From: Pseudomonas reactans
GTDB lineage: Bacteria; Pseudomonadota; Gammaproteobacteria; Pseudomonadales; Pseudomonadaceae
Assembly: GCF_013385825.1 (NCBI RefSeq)
Contig: NZ_JACAPG010000006.1
Span: 1-64,000 of the forward strand
Reading direction: 5' to 3'
Length of the DNA: 64,000 nt
Numbering within the stretch: position 1 is the first letter of the stretch; every line of letters begins with the position of its first letter. The notes below the pieces were generated by a model. The model worked only from the letters and a program-made list of their open reading frames with translations, ran no database searches and was not told where the DNA came from. Both the position numbers and the translations under genes were made by a program. Of the stretch, positions 38,678-47,100 are shown one piece after another.

Positions 38678-40507
38678 TCAGTCGCCAACCGCTTCGCCTT
38701 CGCGCCGGGGGTCGGCGCCGCCGCTCAGCGACACCTTGCCCTGGGCATCCCGTGTGCGGACGATGGCCTGGATGCCGCTGGTCATATCGATCTCGCTCAG
38801 CGCATGGCCCTTGTCCTTGAGCGCCTGTTTCAGCGCTGGGCTGAACAGACCGGCTTCCAGCTCGGTCGCGCCATTGCGGCTGCCAAAGTTAGGCAGGCTG
38901 ATGGCGGCTTGCGGGTCGAGTTTCCAGTCGAGCATCGCCACCAGGGACTTGCTCACGTACTCGATGATTTGCGAGCCACCGGGTGAGCCGACCGTGGCCA
39001 GTAATTCGCCGCTCTTGCGGTCGAACACCAGGGTTGGCGCCATGGCCGAACGCGGGCGTTTGCCCGGCTCGACGCGGTTGGCCACGGGCTGGCCGTTTTC
39101 CTCGGGGATAAACGAGAAATCGGTCATCTGGTTGTTGAGCAAGAAACCTTGCACCATCAAATGGGAACCAAACGCCGCTTCCACCGTGGTGGTCATCGAC
39201 ACAGCGCCGCCCTGGTCATCCACCGCCACCACTTGCGACGTAGAAATGCGCAACGGCGAGCGGTCCGGCGCGTAGGCTACCTGGATACCCGCGGGTACGC
39301 CCGGCTTGGCGATGCCCATGCTGCGCTCGCCGATCAAGGCGGCGCGCTTGGCCAGATACTCCGGTGCGACAAGGCCCGCCACCGGCACCGGAACGAAGTC
39401 TGCGTCGGCAACATAGAGCGCGCGATCGGCAAACGCTAAACGTCCGGCTTCGGCCAGCAGGTGCACGGCTTCGGGTGTGGGCTCAAGGCCTGCAGGCGAC
39501 GGACTTTTCACTGGGAGCATGGGGGCGATGGCCTGGGCCGGATTGCGAGCCTCCAGCGCCTGCAAGGTGCCGAGGATTTGTGCGATGGCGACTCCGCCCG
39601 ATGACGGCGGCGGCATGCCACAGACTTTCCACTGCTTGTAATCGGTGCACAGCGGCGTGCGCTCCTTGGCGGTGTAGCCCTTGAGGTCCGCCTGGGACAG
39701 GCTGCCCGCGTTACGATGACCCTGCACCTTGCTCGCGATTTCATCAGCAATCGGCCCTTGGTACAGTGCATTCGGCCCTTCCTTGGCGATGCGTTTGAAC
39801 ACGTTGGCCAGTGCCGGGTTTTTCAACAGCGTCCCGGTGGCTTTCGGTGTGCCATCGGCGTTCAGAAAGTACACCGCCATGTCTGGCGATTGTGCGATAT
39901 AGCGGTCGGCTGCGATCAGGCTGTGCAGGCGTGGAGAAATGGCGAAGCCCTGTTCCGCCAACCGGATCGCCGGCTCGAACAGCTCGGCCCATGGCAGGTG
40001 GCCGGTCTTTGTGTGTGCCATCTCAAGTGCACGCAATACCCCAGGCGTGCCGACTGAGCGTCCGCCAATCTGCGCTTCTGGAAACGCCATCGGTTTACCA
40101 TCGGTCTTCAGGAACAACCGCTCCGTCGCCCCGGTCGGTGCTGTTTCGCGGCCGTCATAGGCGTGCACCGTTTTCCCGTCCCACAGCATGATGAACGCGC
40201 CGCCGCCGATTCCGGAGGACTGCGGCTCCACCAGGGTCAACACCGCCTGCATCGCAATCGCCGCATCGATCGCCGAACCCCCCTTGCGCAGCATCTCTCG
40301 CCCGGCCTCTGCGGCCAGAGGGTTGGCGGCCGCTGCCATATGGCGCGTGGCCTGTTGGGTGGTGAGGTCGGTGCGATAGCCTGAGCCCAGCTCTGGTGCC
40401 GGTGGCTGTTCGTTGACAGAGGTGTTGCATGCAGCCAGTGCAAGGGCTGCGGCAATCACCGACAGTTGACGGCGGGAAATCGAAAACACGCGCTGAACTC
40501 CGTTCAT
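38678..40507 (-). CDS. ggt: Gamma-glutamyltransferase
   Basis: 609 aa. The N-terminus carries a twin-arginine-like SRRQLS and a lipobox-like LAAC, so it is exported, perhaps as a lipoprotein. The precursor cleaves itself before the nucleophile Thr in SMTTTVEAAFGSHL. The glutamate-binding APTLVFD and TVGSPGGSQIIEY segments are present. It hydrolyses glutathione and transfers gamma-glutamyl groups in the periplasm. Confidence 0.9.
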   Translation of the reverse strand: MNGVQRVFSISRRQLSVIAAALALAACNTSVNEQPPAPELGSGYRTDLTTQQATRHMAAAANPLAAEAGREMLRKGGSAIDAAIAMQAVLTLVEPQSSGIGGGAFIMLWDGKTVHAYDGRETAPTGATERLFLKTDGKPMAFPEAQIGGRSVGTPGVLRALEMAHTKTGHLPWAELFEPAIRLAEQGFAISPRLHSLIAADRYIAQSPDMAVYFLNADGTPKATGTLLKNPALANVFKRIAKEGPNALYQGPIADEIASKVQGHRNAGSLSQADLKGYTAKERTPLCTDYKQWKVCGMPPPSSGGVAIAQILGTLQALEARNPAQAIAPMLPVKSPSPAGLEPTPEAVHLLAEAGRLAFADRALYVADADFVPVPVAGLVAPEYLAKRAALIGERSMGIAKPGVPAGIQVAYAPDRSPLRISTSQVVAVDDQGGAVSMTTTVEAAFGSHLMVQGFLLNNQMTDFSFIPEENGQPVANRVEPGKRPRSAMAPTLVFDRKSGELLATVGSPGGSQIIEYVSKSLVAMLDWKLDPQAAISLPNFGSRNGATELEAGLFSPALKQALKDKGHALSEIDMTSGIQAIVRTRDAQGKVSLSGGADPRREGEAVGD

Positions 40508-40542
40508 TTTGAGAATGATCTGTTGTCCTTGGGTACTGCTTT

Positions 40543-41322
40543 TTACAGGTAAATCGTGCCTTGCAGGTACAACACCGCATGGCCGGAAATGATCACGCGG
40601 TCACCTTTGAGTTCGCAACGCAGTTGGCCGCGGCGTGCGCCGCCTTGTTCGGCGGTCAGTTGCGACTTGCCCAGGCGTTCGGCCCAGAACGGCGCCAATG
40701 AGGTGTGGGCCGAACCGGTGACCGGGTCTTCATTCACGCCCACATTCGGGCCGAACCAGCGAGAAATAAAATCAAATCGCGCGCTTTTGGCCGTCACTGC
40801 AGTCCCGCGTTTGGGCAAGCCTTTAAGGCGTGCGAAATCCGGCTTCAGTGCGGCGACTTGCGCTTCGTCTTCCAGCAACACGATGTAGTCATCGGTGCTG
40901 AATACGTCGGCCTGCTCAATGCCCAGTGCGCTCAACATTCCAGCGGGGGGCGCGCAGGGGTGGGGTTGCTTGGCCGGAAAGTCCATCGCCAGCTCATCGC
41001 CGTTGCGGGTTACCCGAAGTTCGCCGCTACGTGTCGCAAAGCGCAACACTTCAGGTGCATCCGCCAGTTGGTGAATCAGCACCCACGCCGCCGCAAGCGT
41101 GGCGTGGCCGCACAGGTCCACTTCGATCTCTGGGGTAAACCAGCGCAATTCGTAGAAATCTCCACGGGGCACGAAGTAGGCGGTTTCGGAGAGGTTGTTT
41201 TCGGCGGCGATGTTCTGCAATTGCTCATCGCTGAGCCACTCGGTGAGCGGGCAGACCGCCGCCGGATTGCCGCCGAAAGGGGCCTGGCTGAACGCGTCGA
41301 CTTGGTAAATGTCCAGTTTCAC
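40543..41322 (-). CDS. PhzF-family isomerase/epimerase-like protein
   Basis: 259 aa, GTG start with a GGAG ribosome site. PhzF family motifs: DAFSQAPFGGNPAAVCP at the N-terminus, the catalytic Glu in AENNLSETAYFV, LCGHATLAAAWVL and GVNEDPVTGSAHTSLAPFWA. The family catalyses isomerisations; without phenazine genes nearby the substrate is unknown. Confidence 0.87.
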   Translation of the reverse strand: MKLDIYQVDAFSQAPFGGNPAAVCPLTEWLSDEQLQNIAAENNLSETAYFVPRGDFYELRWFTPEIEVDLCGHATLAAAWVLIHQLADAPEVLRFATRSGELRVTRNGDELAMDFPAKQPHPCAPPAGMLSALGIEQADVFSTDDYIVLLEDEAQVAALKPDFARLKGLPKRGTAVTAKSARFDFISRWFGPNVGVNEDPVTGSAHTSLAPFWAERLGKSQLTAEQGGARRGQLRCELKGDRVIISGHAVLYLQGTIYL

Positions 41323-41483
41323 CGTGGAGCACTCCGTGAATAGAAGGGAGGCTGGACACTAACAGTGGGTCAGGGGAGCGTCAAAATACAGATCGCGCCT
41401 TTTTTCGAGCGCAATTGCACTGCCTCCTGCTACATCACCGCAATGGCTTGGGCCAACGACCGGCACTTTTCTGGAGGCATAAA

Positions 41484-41514
41484 AAAACGGCCTACCTCTC
41501 GGTAAGCCGTTTTT
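41484..41514 (-). terminator. Terminator, probably of the tRNA-Met gene before integration
   Basis: The stem ACGGCCTACC / GGTAAGCCGT is followed by a T-run on the minus strand. It sits just outside the left att site, exactly where the terminator of the minus-strand tRNA-Met gene would be without the inserted element. Confidence 0.75.
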
Positions 41515-41515
41515 A

Positions 41516-41526
41516 GTACTTGGTGG
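41516..41526. repeat. Left attachment site (att repeat)
   Basis: GTACTTGGTGG, identical to 61292-61302. The next bases (to about 41545) imitate the tRNA-Met 3' end on the minus strand (GTTCAAATGTCTGTGTA-CCACC versus GTTCAAGTCCCTGTGTAGCCACC) with one deletion and a few mismatches. Confidence 0.75.
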
Positions 41527-41596
41527 TACACAGACATTTGAACTGGTCGTATAAGCTATTGTTTTTGATTGCTATTTATTCGTTCATGTTTTTAAG

Positions 41597-41615
41597 GGAT
41601 ACACCTGGGGATACA
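41597..41615. promoter_or_regulatory. Direct GGATACA pair, candidate integrase arm sites (left)
   Basis: GGATACA at 41597 and 41609, 12 bp apart. The same pair with the same spacing and orientation stands at 61163 and 61175 near the other end. Matching arrays close to both att sites suggest arm-type binding sites for the tyrosine recombinase. Confidence 0.6.
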
Positions 41616-41819
41616 CGGCGCTGTCTGCTGGGGTGTTTTGGGTCTATGTCAGAGCAGCCGAATAAAGCTTGAGAGAGTCGCTATTCCGCTTCCGACGAGC
41701 GGCAGCCTAGCTTCAAAAAAACGCAGAAGGTGCGTGAGTGTTTTCTAACCCAGTTTGCTAAATGGCAAGTATGTGTTGTCTTAGGCAGCGTAATGCTCAG
41801 AACGATCGGAGATCAGATT

Positions 41820-42428
41820 ATGACGGACAGGGCTTTGGCGCCGGATCAAGATCTATGGAGTTCATGGACGCCCGCCGAGTTGGCTGTTCGCCTGAAGACC
41901 GTCTCGCTTCCATGGTGCGTTGTCGGCGGGTGGGCGCTTGATCTATGGCTCGGCGAAAAGACGAGGGAGCATGACGATATAGAGTTCACCATGTTGCGAG
42001 ACGATTTTCCGGTATTCCGGCACGCGCTTGGCGATCTCGATATGTACACCGCGAAGGACGGGGTGCTCACTTTTCTCCCCGCGGGTCAAATCCCAGGTGT
42101 AGACATTCAGCAGGTGTGGTGTTTCGACCCAGTTGCTCAAGCCTGGCGGGTGGACATGATGATCGAATCAGGAAGTCCTGAAGTATGGGTTTACAAACGG
42201 GATGGGTCTATCAGGTTTCCCCGTAAAGAAATGTTGTGGTTGAGCAGTGAAGGCATTCCATATTTAAGGCCTGCGGCGATCCTCTTGTTCAAAGCCCTGC
42301 GCGTGCGGGCAAAGGACGAGGAGGATTTTCACAAGACCTTGCCGACGCTGCCCGATGAAGAGGTGGCGTGGCTTAGGCGGCATTTGCTGAAGCTTCATCC
42401 GGGGCATCACTGGATAACCCATTCATGA
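41820..42428 (+). CDS. Aminoglycoside adenylyltransferase-like nucleotidyltransferase
   Basis: 202 aa from the ATG at 41820; upstream in-frame starts at 41730 and 41793 exist. The segment VVGGWALDLWLGEKTREHDD holds the GGW...H-D-D nucleotidyltransferase pattern seen in ANT(2'')-type and LinB-like enzymes and in many uncharacterised relatives. Such enzymes transfer AMP to a hydroxyl group of a small molecule. Resistance activity is only a possibility. It is the first gene inside the left end of the element and runs opposite to most of it. Confidence 0.7.
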   Translation: MTDRALAPDQDLWSSWTPAELAVRLKTVSLPWCVVGGWALDLWLGEKTREHDDIEFTMLRDDFPVFRHALGDLDMYTAKDGVLTFLPAGQIPGVDIQQVWCFDPVAQAWRVDMMIESGSPEVWVYKRDGSIRFPRKEMLWLSSEGIPYLRPAAILLFKALRVRAKDEEDFHKTLPTLPDEEVAWLRRHLLKLHPGHHWITHS

Positions 42429-42653
42429 CCGCTATTGATCAACGACAGCCCGCTGCATTGGGGCACTTCCATAACACAGAGGAGTTCTTGCCATTCCCCC
42501 GCGCCAGCACCACCCCGAACCAGGGTAGTGGTCATTCATGGGGTGTTTCGCGATTGGGTGTTGTCCGGGATTCTCCCTAATTAGCCTGGGCTCCCATTCC
42601 GGTATGGCAGGTACTGGAAAAACTACCGAGGTCCCGGCAGTTCACTTTCCCGC

Positions 42654-42854
42654 CTACAAGCGCATTTCCCTGATTACGCGCCTTGGCTCAGTTCCCTGCG
42701 AAAGTGCGCGTCGGGCGTCCTTGGTGAGCTGATCAAGGGCTTGCTCCTCGAATGCCGCCGCCATTGCGCTGGCCTTCCTGACAATCAGCAGCGCCAGTTC
42801 TGGCGGAAACGCCACCTTGTCGGTGGGCAGATAATCACAGTCAATAACGGACAC
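42654..42854 (-). CDS. Small protein downstream of the AbiU2-like gene
   Basis: 66 aa from a GTG at 42854, with GAGGAT 8 nt upstream. The translation is VSVIDCDYLPTDKVAFPP... then a helical C-terminal half. It begins 4 bp after the stop of the AbiU2-like gene, so the two are likely one operon. No recognised domain. Confidence 0.5.
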   Translation of the reverse strand: MSVIDCDYLPTDKVAFPPELALLIVRKASAMAAAFEEQALDQLTKDARRALSQGTEPRRVIREMRL

Positions 42855-42858
42855 GGCT

Positions 42859-43467
42859 CTATCCTCGGTGCGCGGTTGGTGTTGGCGCCGGTGCGGCTTG
42901 GCGCAGGAAGCGAAGTAAGTCGATCGCGTCGCCCGCACAGGCGGATACTCGATAGTCTAAAGGTCCTATCCCGCAAGCCTCTCCCACAAGATCTGTGTAA
43001 CGGAAAAGGCCGGCGAAGAAGTGACTTACTTCCTCTGCCGCGTGCGCTGCCAAAGACTGACCATCACGCACGGTTTTCCAGTCCAGGTGCGAGATCAGTT
43101 TATTCCTTGCTGGCTTTATCACTTCGCGATAGGCGCTCAGCTTATCCGACACCAACTCTATCTCGGATGAATACAGGTTGATGGCCTGCAGATGTTTGTT
43201 CAGGTTGGCCAAGGTTAGATTCTGCTGAGCCCCTGTTTGTGCCGGATCTGTGATTTTGCAAATTTGAAGAAGTATGTGATCGATCACAATCCGATTCAGG
43301 TCAAGAAAAAGCGCCGGCGCTACACGATGTAGCAAGGCGTCCGTCTCGGGGCCACCCTCATACAAAGTTTTGTAAAGGTTGTAGCAGTTAGTGAGCCAAA
43401 TACACTCTTCTCGAAAGTGAACAAACTTTTCTCTCAGCGCTGCAATTTCCGGGTCTTCAATGTTCAT
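42859..43467 (-). CDS. AbiU2-like HEPN-domain protein
   Basis: 202 aa, all-helical. The pattern NLTLANLNKHL followed by SAYREVIKPARNKLISHLDW contains an R-x5-H motif (R121-H127), the catalytic signature of HEPN RNases. The overall layout resembles AbiU2-type HEPN proteins, which act in abortive infection or as toxins. Family assignment is by eye. It is followed at 4 bp by a 66-aa gene. Confidence 0.6.
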   Translation of the reverse strand: MNIEDPEIAALREKFVHFREECIWLTNCYNLYKTLYEGGPETDALLHRVAPALFLDLNRIVIDHILLQICKITDPAQTGAQQNLTLANLNKHLQAINLYSSEIELVSDKLSAYREVIKPARNKLISHLDWKTVRDGQSLAAHAAEEVSHFFAGLFRYTDLVGEACGIGPLDYRVSACAGDAIDLLRFLRQAAPAPTPTAHRG

Positions 43468-44032
43468 TTCGCCCCCACCATTATCATTGGCTGCGTCGTG
43501 ATTACGCTCTCGGCTGAGCCTAGTCGTTTTGTTCTGATTTCAGTCTGATGGAAGTCTCGGTAAATACTTGACGAGCATCAAGCGCCAGGACACCACATTT
43601 CACGCTGGCGGCGGCGTGCTGCGTAGGCTGCGGGCAGTTTGCCCGTGGTCTGTCGGCGAAAATCCGTCTAGGGCCTGTCTAGTATTGCCTGGCGCGCTAA
43701 GGATTTGTCTGGCCCGGTATTTCACCACCCCATCCCGGCTGGGTGGGCCTTGATATTGATCGAGCAGCTACCTTGACGGGTACTTCTAGAATTCTTGACG
43801 AGGCCGGTGCTGGCCAAGCTGCGAGAAAGCCCGCAAAGCCTTGCCCCTCGTGGCTTTCAGCGATCCATCTGCTGGTGGCGCCAGATAAATCCGTCAAGAC
43901 CTGTCAAGAATTTCGTCAAGGCTCCGTCAAGGATGGTCAAGGGTTTCGGACGTGTCTCCTGATCATGGAATAAGCCCCAGGAATCGCCGTACAAGGTCAG
44001 GGGGCGGCCGAATTAATGGAGCACAGGCCCGC
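43468..44032. repeat. 565-bp gap with an array of GTCAAG hexamers
   Basis: No convincing gene. GTCAAG occurs at 43893, 43903, 43915, 43926 and 43936, with steps of 10, 12, 11 and 10 bp. The reverse complement CTTGAC occurs at 43567, 43772 and 43794. The phased block looks like a multi-site protein-binding region (iteron-like). Confidence 0.7.
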
Positions 44033-44632
44033 TCATTCAACTGGAATCTCTGATTCCCACGATTGCGGCGAGGCGCTCGGAGGCTGAAAATTTTCCAATG
44101 CCAGCACCGAGCCATTGGCGAGTTGCCACTGGTAGAAATCAGAGAAGTCCTGCCTGGCTAATGCCCTAATGGTCTTGGCAATAAAACCATGAGCGACTAT
44201 TGCTACATTTTTCCCGGAATGCATTTCATGCAATTGCTGCAAGGTTGTGTGAACCCTGCTGACCACTTCGAAAATCGATTCCCCGCCGGTAGGTGCAAGT
44301 GCCCAGTGCCGAGTAATATTGAGACTCCATAGGTCCGGGTGACGCTCGCGTGCTTCGGCCTGGGTCAGTCCCTCGAAGACACCGACATTGCGCTCGCGCA
44401 GGCCTTGAAGTGTCTGAACCTGAAGCGCTCGGGAGTGATTAAGTATCTCGGCGGTCTGCTGTGCCCTCAATAGCGGCGAGACGGCCAGCACCGATAATTC
44501 TGTAGGCAACTGTGCGTCAAGCGTTTGGGCCTGCTTGCGGCCCCTCTCAGTCAACTCGGGATCAAGTGCGCCCAGATAGCGGCTTTCTATATTGGCCCAT
44601 GTTTCGCCATGCCGGACGACATAAAGATTCAT
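44033..44632 (-). CDS. Histidine phosphatase (phosphoglycerate mutase-like)
   Basis: 199 aa from the ATG at 44632 (MNLYVVRHGETWANI), which puts the catalytic RHG at residues 7-9, as usual. A frame extending to 44755 has no family support. SPLLRAQQTAEI, APTGGESIFEVVSRV and AIVAHGFIAKTI complete the histidine phosphatase set. It removes phosphate from small molecules or proteins. Its substrate and why it lies on the element are unknown. Confidence 0.8.
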   Translation of the reverse strand: MNLYVVRHGETWANIESRYLGALDPELTERGRKQAQTLDAQLPTELSVLAVSPLLRAQQTAEILNHSRALQVQTLQGLRERNVGVFEGLTQAEARERHPDLWSLNITRHWALAPTGGESIFEVVSRVHTTLQQLHEMHSGKNVAIVAHGFIAKTIRALARQDFSDFYQWQLANGSVLALENFQPPSASPQSWESEIPVE

Positions 44633-44836
44633 TCCTGAAGCTCCAAAATAGTAGAGCTCAAACCCTACCATGACATGGCGTAACTTCGAGTTGGCATCTC
44701 TCTGCTTCTGGACGAGGTAGATTCCGGCCGCCTGCGCGATCTGCCTCCAGCCCATACTGGTTTTGGCTTCTGGGCCGAGTTGGATGAACTGCGGCCTCTC
44801 CAGCCGTCCAGCGCCTGTCCAGAATCCTATCCCGCG

Positions 44837-45061
44837 TCAGGACTGCCCCAGGCTGCCGGCGACGGTCAGCTCAGCAATGCCCTGGCGAACGAACACCAGG
44901 TTCTCGTCGAGAGTTTCCAGCGCGCCGCGTACGTTGTTGGCAATGTCTGCCGATCCGCGCTGTTCTACCCAGTTGGAAAGCTCCTCTACCGCGGCGCCCA
45001 GGGCGAGCTGGTTTTGATTCAGGCGGTCGAACAGGTTAGCAATCAGTTTGGTGTCCGTCAT
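44837..45061 (-). CDS. Small helical protein, unknown
   Basis: 74 aa from the ATG at 45061, with GGAGA 6 nt upstream. It is a helical coiled-coil-like sequence (LFDRLNQNQLALGAAVEELSNW). No known domain. Such short helical proteins are frequent on Pseudomonas prophages and islands. Confidence 0.6.
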   Translation of the reverse strand: MTDTKLIANLFDRLNQNQLALGAAVEELSNWVEQRGSADIANNVRGALETLDENLVFVRQGIAELTVAGSLGQS

Positions 45062-45479
45062 GGTGGCTCTCCGTGTTTCGGGAAAGCGTAGCACCGGCGC
45101 CGCGAATGCCCGGAATCACCTTTACGTGGTTTGCGTCTGCCGGCAGCAAACTGCCCTGGTTATGTGATACGGGATTTCCCCGCATCTAAGCGTGAGCCCC
45201 GCCCGCATTGGTCGCTGCGCGTTCTCAGGCGACCACGCTCGCCGAATCCGTCTTATGCCTGTCTCACATTCGCCAGCGATTCTGTAAAGACCGGGTAAAA
45301 GTAAGGAGGACATAAGGGGGTATCTGCCTGCGGGCCTTCAGGGGGATCAGAGCACGGATACTTCGTAGGCGAGGGCAAGTACAAAAATTCTTACCCCCCC
45401 CACTGGGTGCGTTGTGCCATATGCGTTTTTCATTTTAGATATGAGTCAGGATTTAGCTTCGCTGATGGGAGCGGACTTA
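45062..45479. other. 418-bp gap without a supported gene
   Basis: A 63-codon frame on the minus strand (45122-45313) has no ribosome site or motif. The region includes AAGGAGGA at about 45303, without a start codon behind it, and a run of eight C near 45395. Nothing else is seen. Confidence 0.5.
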
Positions 45480-46556
45480 CTAAGAGCAGGTTTTGTTTAT
45501 GTCCGAAATTTTATCGTAGATTCGGGCTCTAGCTTTGACGCTTTTGTTCGTCTCTCCTGGGAATGCTCCTGTAGATCCCATTTTGATTAGATCTTTAGGC
45601 TCTGGTGCTCGATAGCCATTCTCGTCGCAATGTCCGAGCAGCCAGTGATAGTTCGTGGCTATCAGAGTTTTCCATTGCTCTGTTATGTACTCAGCGTCAG
45701 TGGAGGATGTACTGATCAACGACAGGGCAGTAAGCCTACGCTTGATGTCATCAATGTATAAAGGCAGTGTTTCAGCATACCGCAAGGAAATATAATCACT
45801 CAGTGAAGCCACGTATAAGAGGACGTAGGGAAGTCTGCTGTAAAGAAATGACCACTGCCCTTCTATTTCGTCTTCCCCTGAAAATATAAAGTTCACGTTA
45901 TGTGGCTCGGTTCTTAATGCATGATGTTCTGTGAATAAGTGCATCGCCTTATTGCATATTCCGTCAAAGCTATCTTCCTCCAATTTGTCATACCGAAGCT
46001 TTGCTAAATATTCGGCATCAAATTTATCCTGCTCGCCGATTATCTCTAGCACCTTTTGAATGCGTTTGGTATGCCCCGGTACGCCACCAGCATTCTGCGG
46101 GCGTAATTTCAGCGGATCTATAGAAAGCTTCTCGGCAAAATCCTCTTTATTTGCAATTACCGATTCGAGTAGATAAAGGCTTTCTTGCAAAGGCTTCCTC
46201 AGCAACATGTAGGAAATAGCAAGCTTGCCTTTGCGGGAGGTCTCTAACGCCTCAAAAATACAGTGCAACATATCGGATAAAACAGCAGGGAAAACCAAAC
46301 TTACTAGTACATCTACCTTATCTTCTAATCGGCCGCTAATTTTGAACCATTCAAAGATGTCATCTGCCTCCTCAAAAGAAGCTTTATCTTCGTTATTTTG
46401 AAATTTAATATTTTTTACGAACAGCCCAGCCTCCATACCAGATACAAGTAATTGAGCGATGACATCATGGGCTGCAAAACATAGCTCAAATGCAGCATGG
46501 AATTTTTCAGGTAGGTGGGTGCTAGGTGCTTTGAGCCGTGGGTGCATAGACTTCAC
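45480..46556 (-). CDS. 358-aa protein of unknown function, atypical composition
   Basis: A full-length open frame, markedly richer in A/T than neighbours, starting MKSMHPRLKAPSTHLPEKF. It is helical, with hydrophobic stretches near 90-105 and a conserved-looking SRLPYVLLYVASLSDYISLRY. I do not recognise a domain. Its place among HEPN genes in the cargo part of the element and its foreign composition make a role in defence or host interaction possible. No partner gene adjoins it. Confidence 0.7.
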   Translation of the reverse strand: MKSMHPRLKAPSTHLPEKFHAAFELCFAAHDVIAQLLVSGMEAGLFVKNIKFQNNEDKASFEEADDIFEWFKISGRLEDKVDVLVSLVFPAVLSDMLHCIFEALETSRKGKLAISYMLLRKPLQESLYLLESVIANKEDFAEKLSIDPLKLRPQNAGGVPGHTKRIQKVLEIIGEQDKFDAEYLAKLRYDKLEEDSFDGICNKAMHLFTEHHALRTEPHNVNFIFSGEDEIEGQWSFLYSRLPYVLLYVASLSDYISLRYAETLPLYIDDIKRRLTALSLISTSSTDAEYITEQWKTLIATNYHWLLGHCDENGYRAPEPKDLIKMGSTGAFPGETNKSVKARARIYDKISDINKTCS

Positions 46557-47100
46557 TCCTTCGATCCTATGGGCAGCATACAGCTTGCAACTGTGACCAA
46601 TACTAGGTCCGAGGTAAACGAAATTCGTAATGATGTAGGTTGGTCTTTGATTACCTTGTAGTACCTCCTGATTGTAGATTTTGTCCTTTTTATAAGTCGA
46701 CTTTCAGTGGAAACCACTACAAAACCCTGGAAACCATAGTGGAAACCAGTGCCTGGTAACCATAGCTTTTGATAACAGGCTGGCGGCCTGGTTCGCACCA
46801 GGTTCGCGTAAGAGGGTGCGAACCAGAAGTGCGAACCTACTGCCAGTACGCACCCCAATGCGTACCAACCGTGCGTACTGAACCGCGTACTTCCTGCGCG
46901 CAATTTGCGCAGTTACTGCGCAGTCCAGAGGTCTTCGCTGAGGCTTGAGCATTTGCGGGCCTCCAGGGCATAACGCGGCCCAGTGCGTGAATATGCTGCG
47001 TGAAGGGGGCGTGAAACCTTGCGGGGGAGGGCTTCGCGCATTGACCAGGTGCGCGACGGGCGTGCGCGAAACACTGCGCGAGAACCCCGGATGCCTGCGC
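46557..47100. repeat. 544-bp gap with six successive short-motif arrays
   Basis: From 46709 to 47082 six motif families follow each other, each with three or four copies at mostly 11-14 bp: GGAAACCA (46709, 46729, 46741, variant 46755), TGCGAACC (46817, 46830; inverted 46790, 46801), GCGTAC (46860, 46873, 46885; inverted 46846), TGCGCAGT (46906, 46917; variant 46895), TGCGTGAA (46984, 46997, 47008) and TGCGCGAV (47050, 47063, 47075; inverted 47033). Open frames across it are accidental. Confidence 0.8.

Larger units (their letters stand above)
41323..41819. other. 497-bp region holding the left junction of the element
   Basis: No gene is seen. In order it holds chromosomal spacer, a minus-strand terminator (41484-41514), the left att site (41516-41526) with a degenerate tRNA-Met 3' end, and two direct GGATACA motifs (41597 and 41609) before the first element gene. 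Confidence 0.7.

Noticed and set aside
41516..41545. Second functional tRNA at the left junction
   Set aside because: Only the 3' T-arm and acceptor end are imitated, with a deletion. There is no D arm or anticodon arm.
43743..43973. 76-codon plus-strand frame in the GTCAAG gap
   Set aside because: No ribosome site, and its second half is just the translated GTCAAG array.
45122..45313. 63-codon minus-strand frame
   Set aside because: No Shine-Dalgarno sequence, no motif, no coupling to a neighbour.
46709..47082. Possible CRISPR array
   Set aside because: Repeat units are only 6-8 bp with 11-14 bp periods, and the word changes between blocks. There are no spacers of 30 bp and no cas genes.
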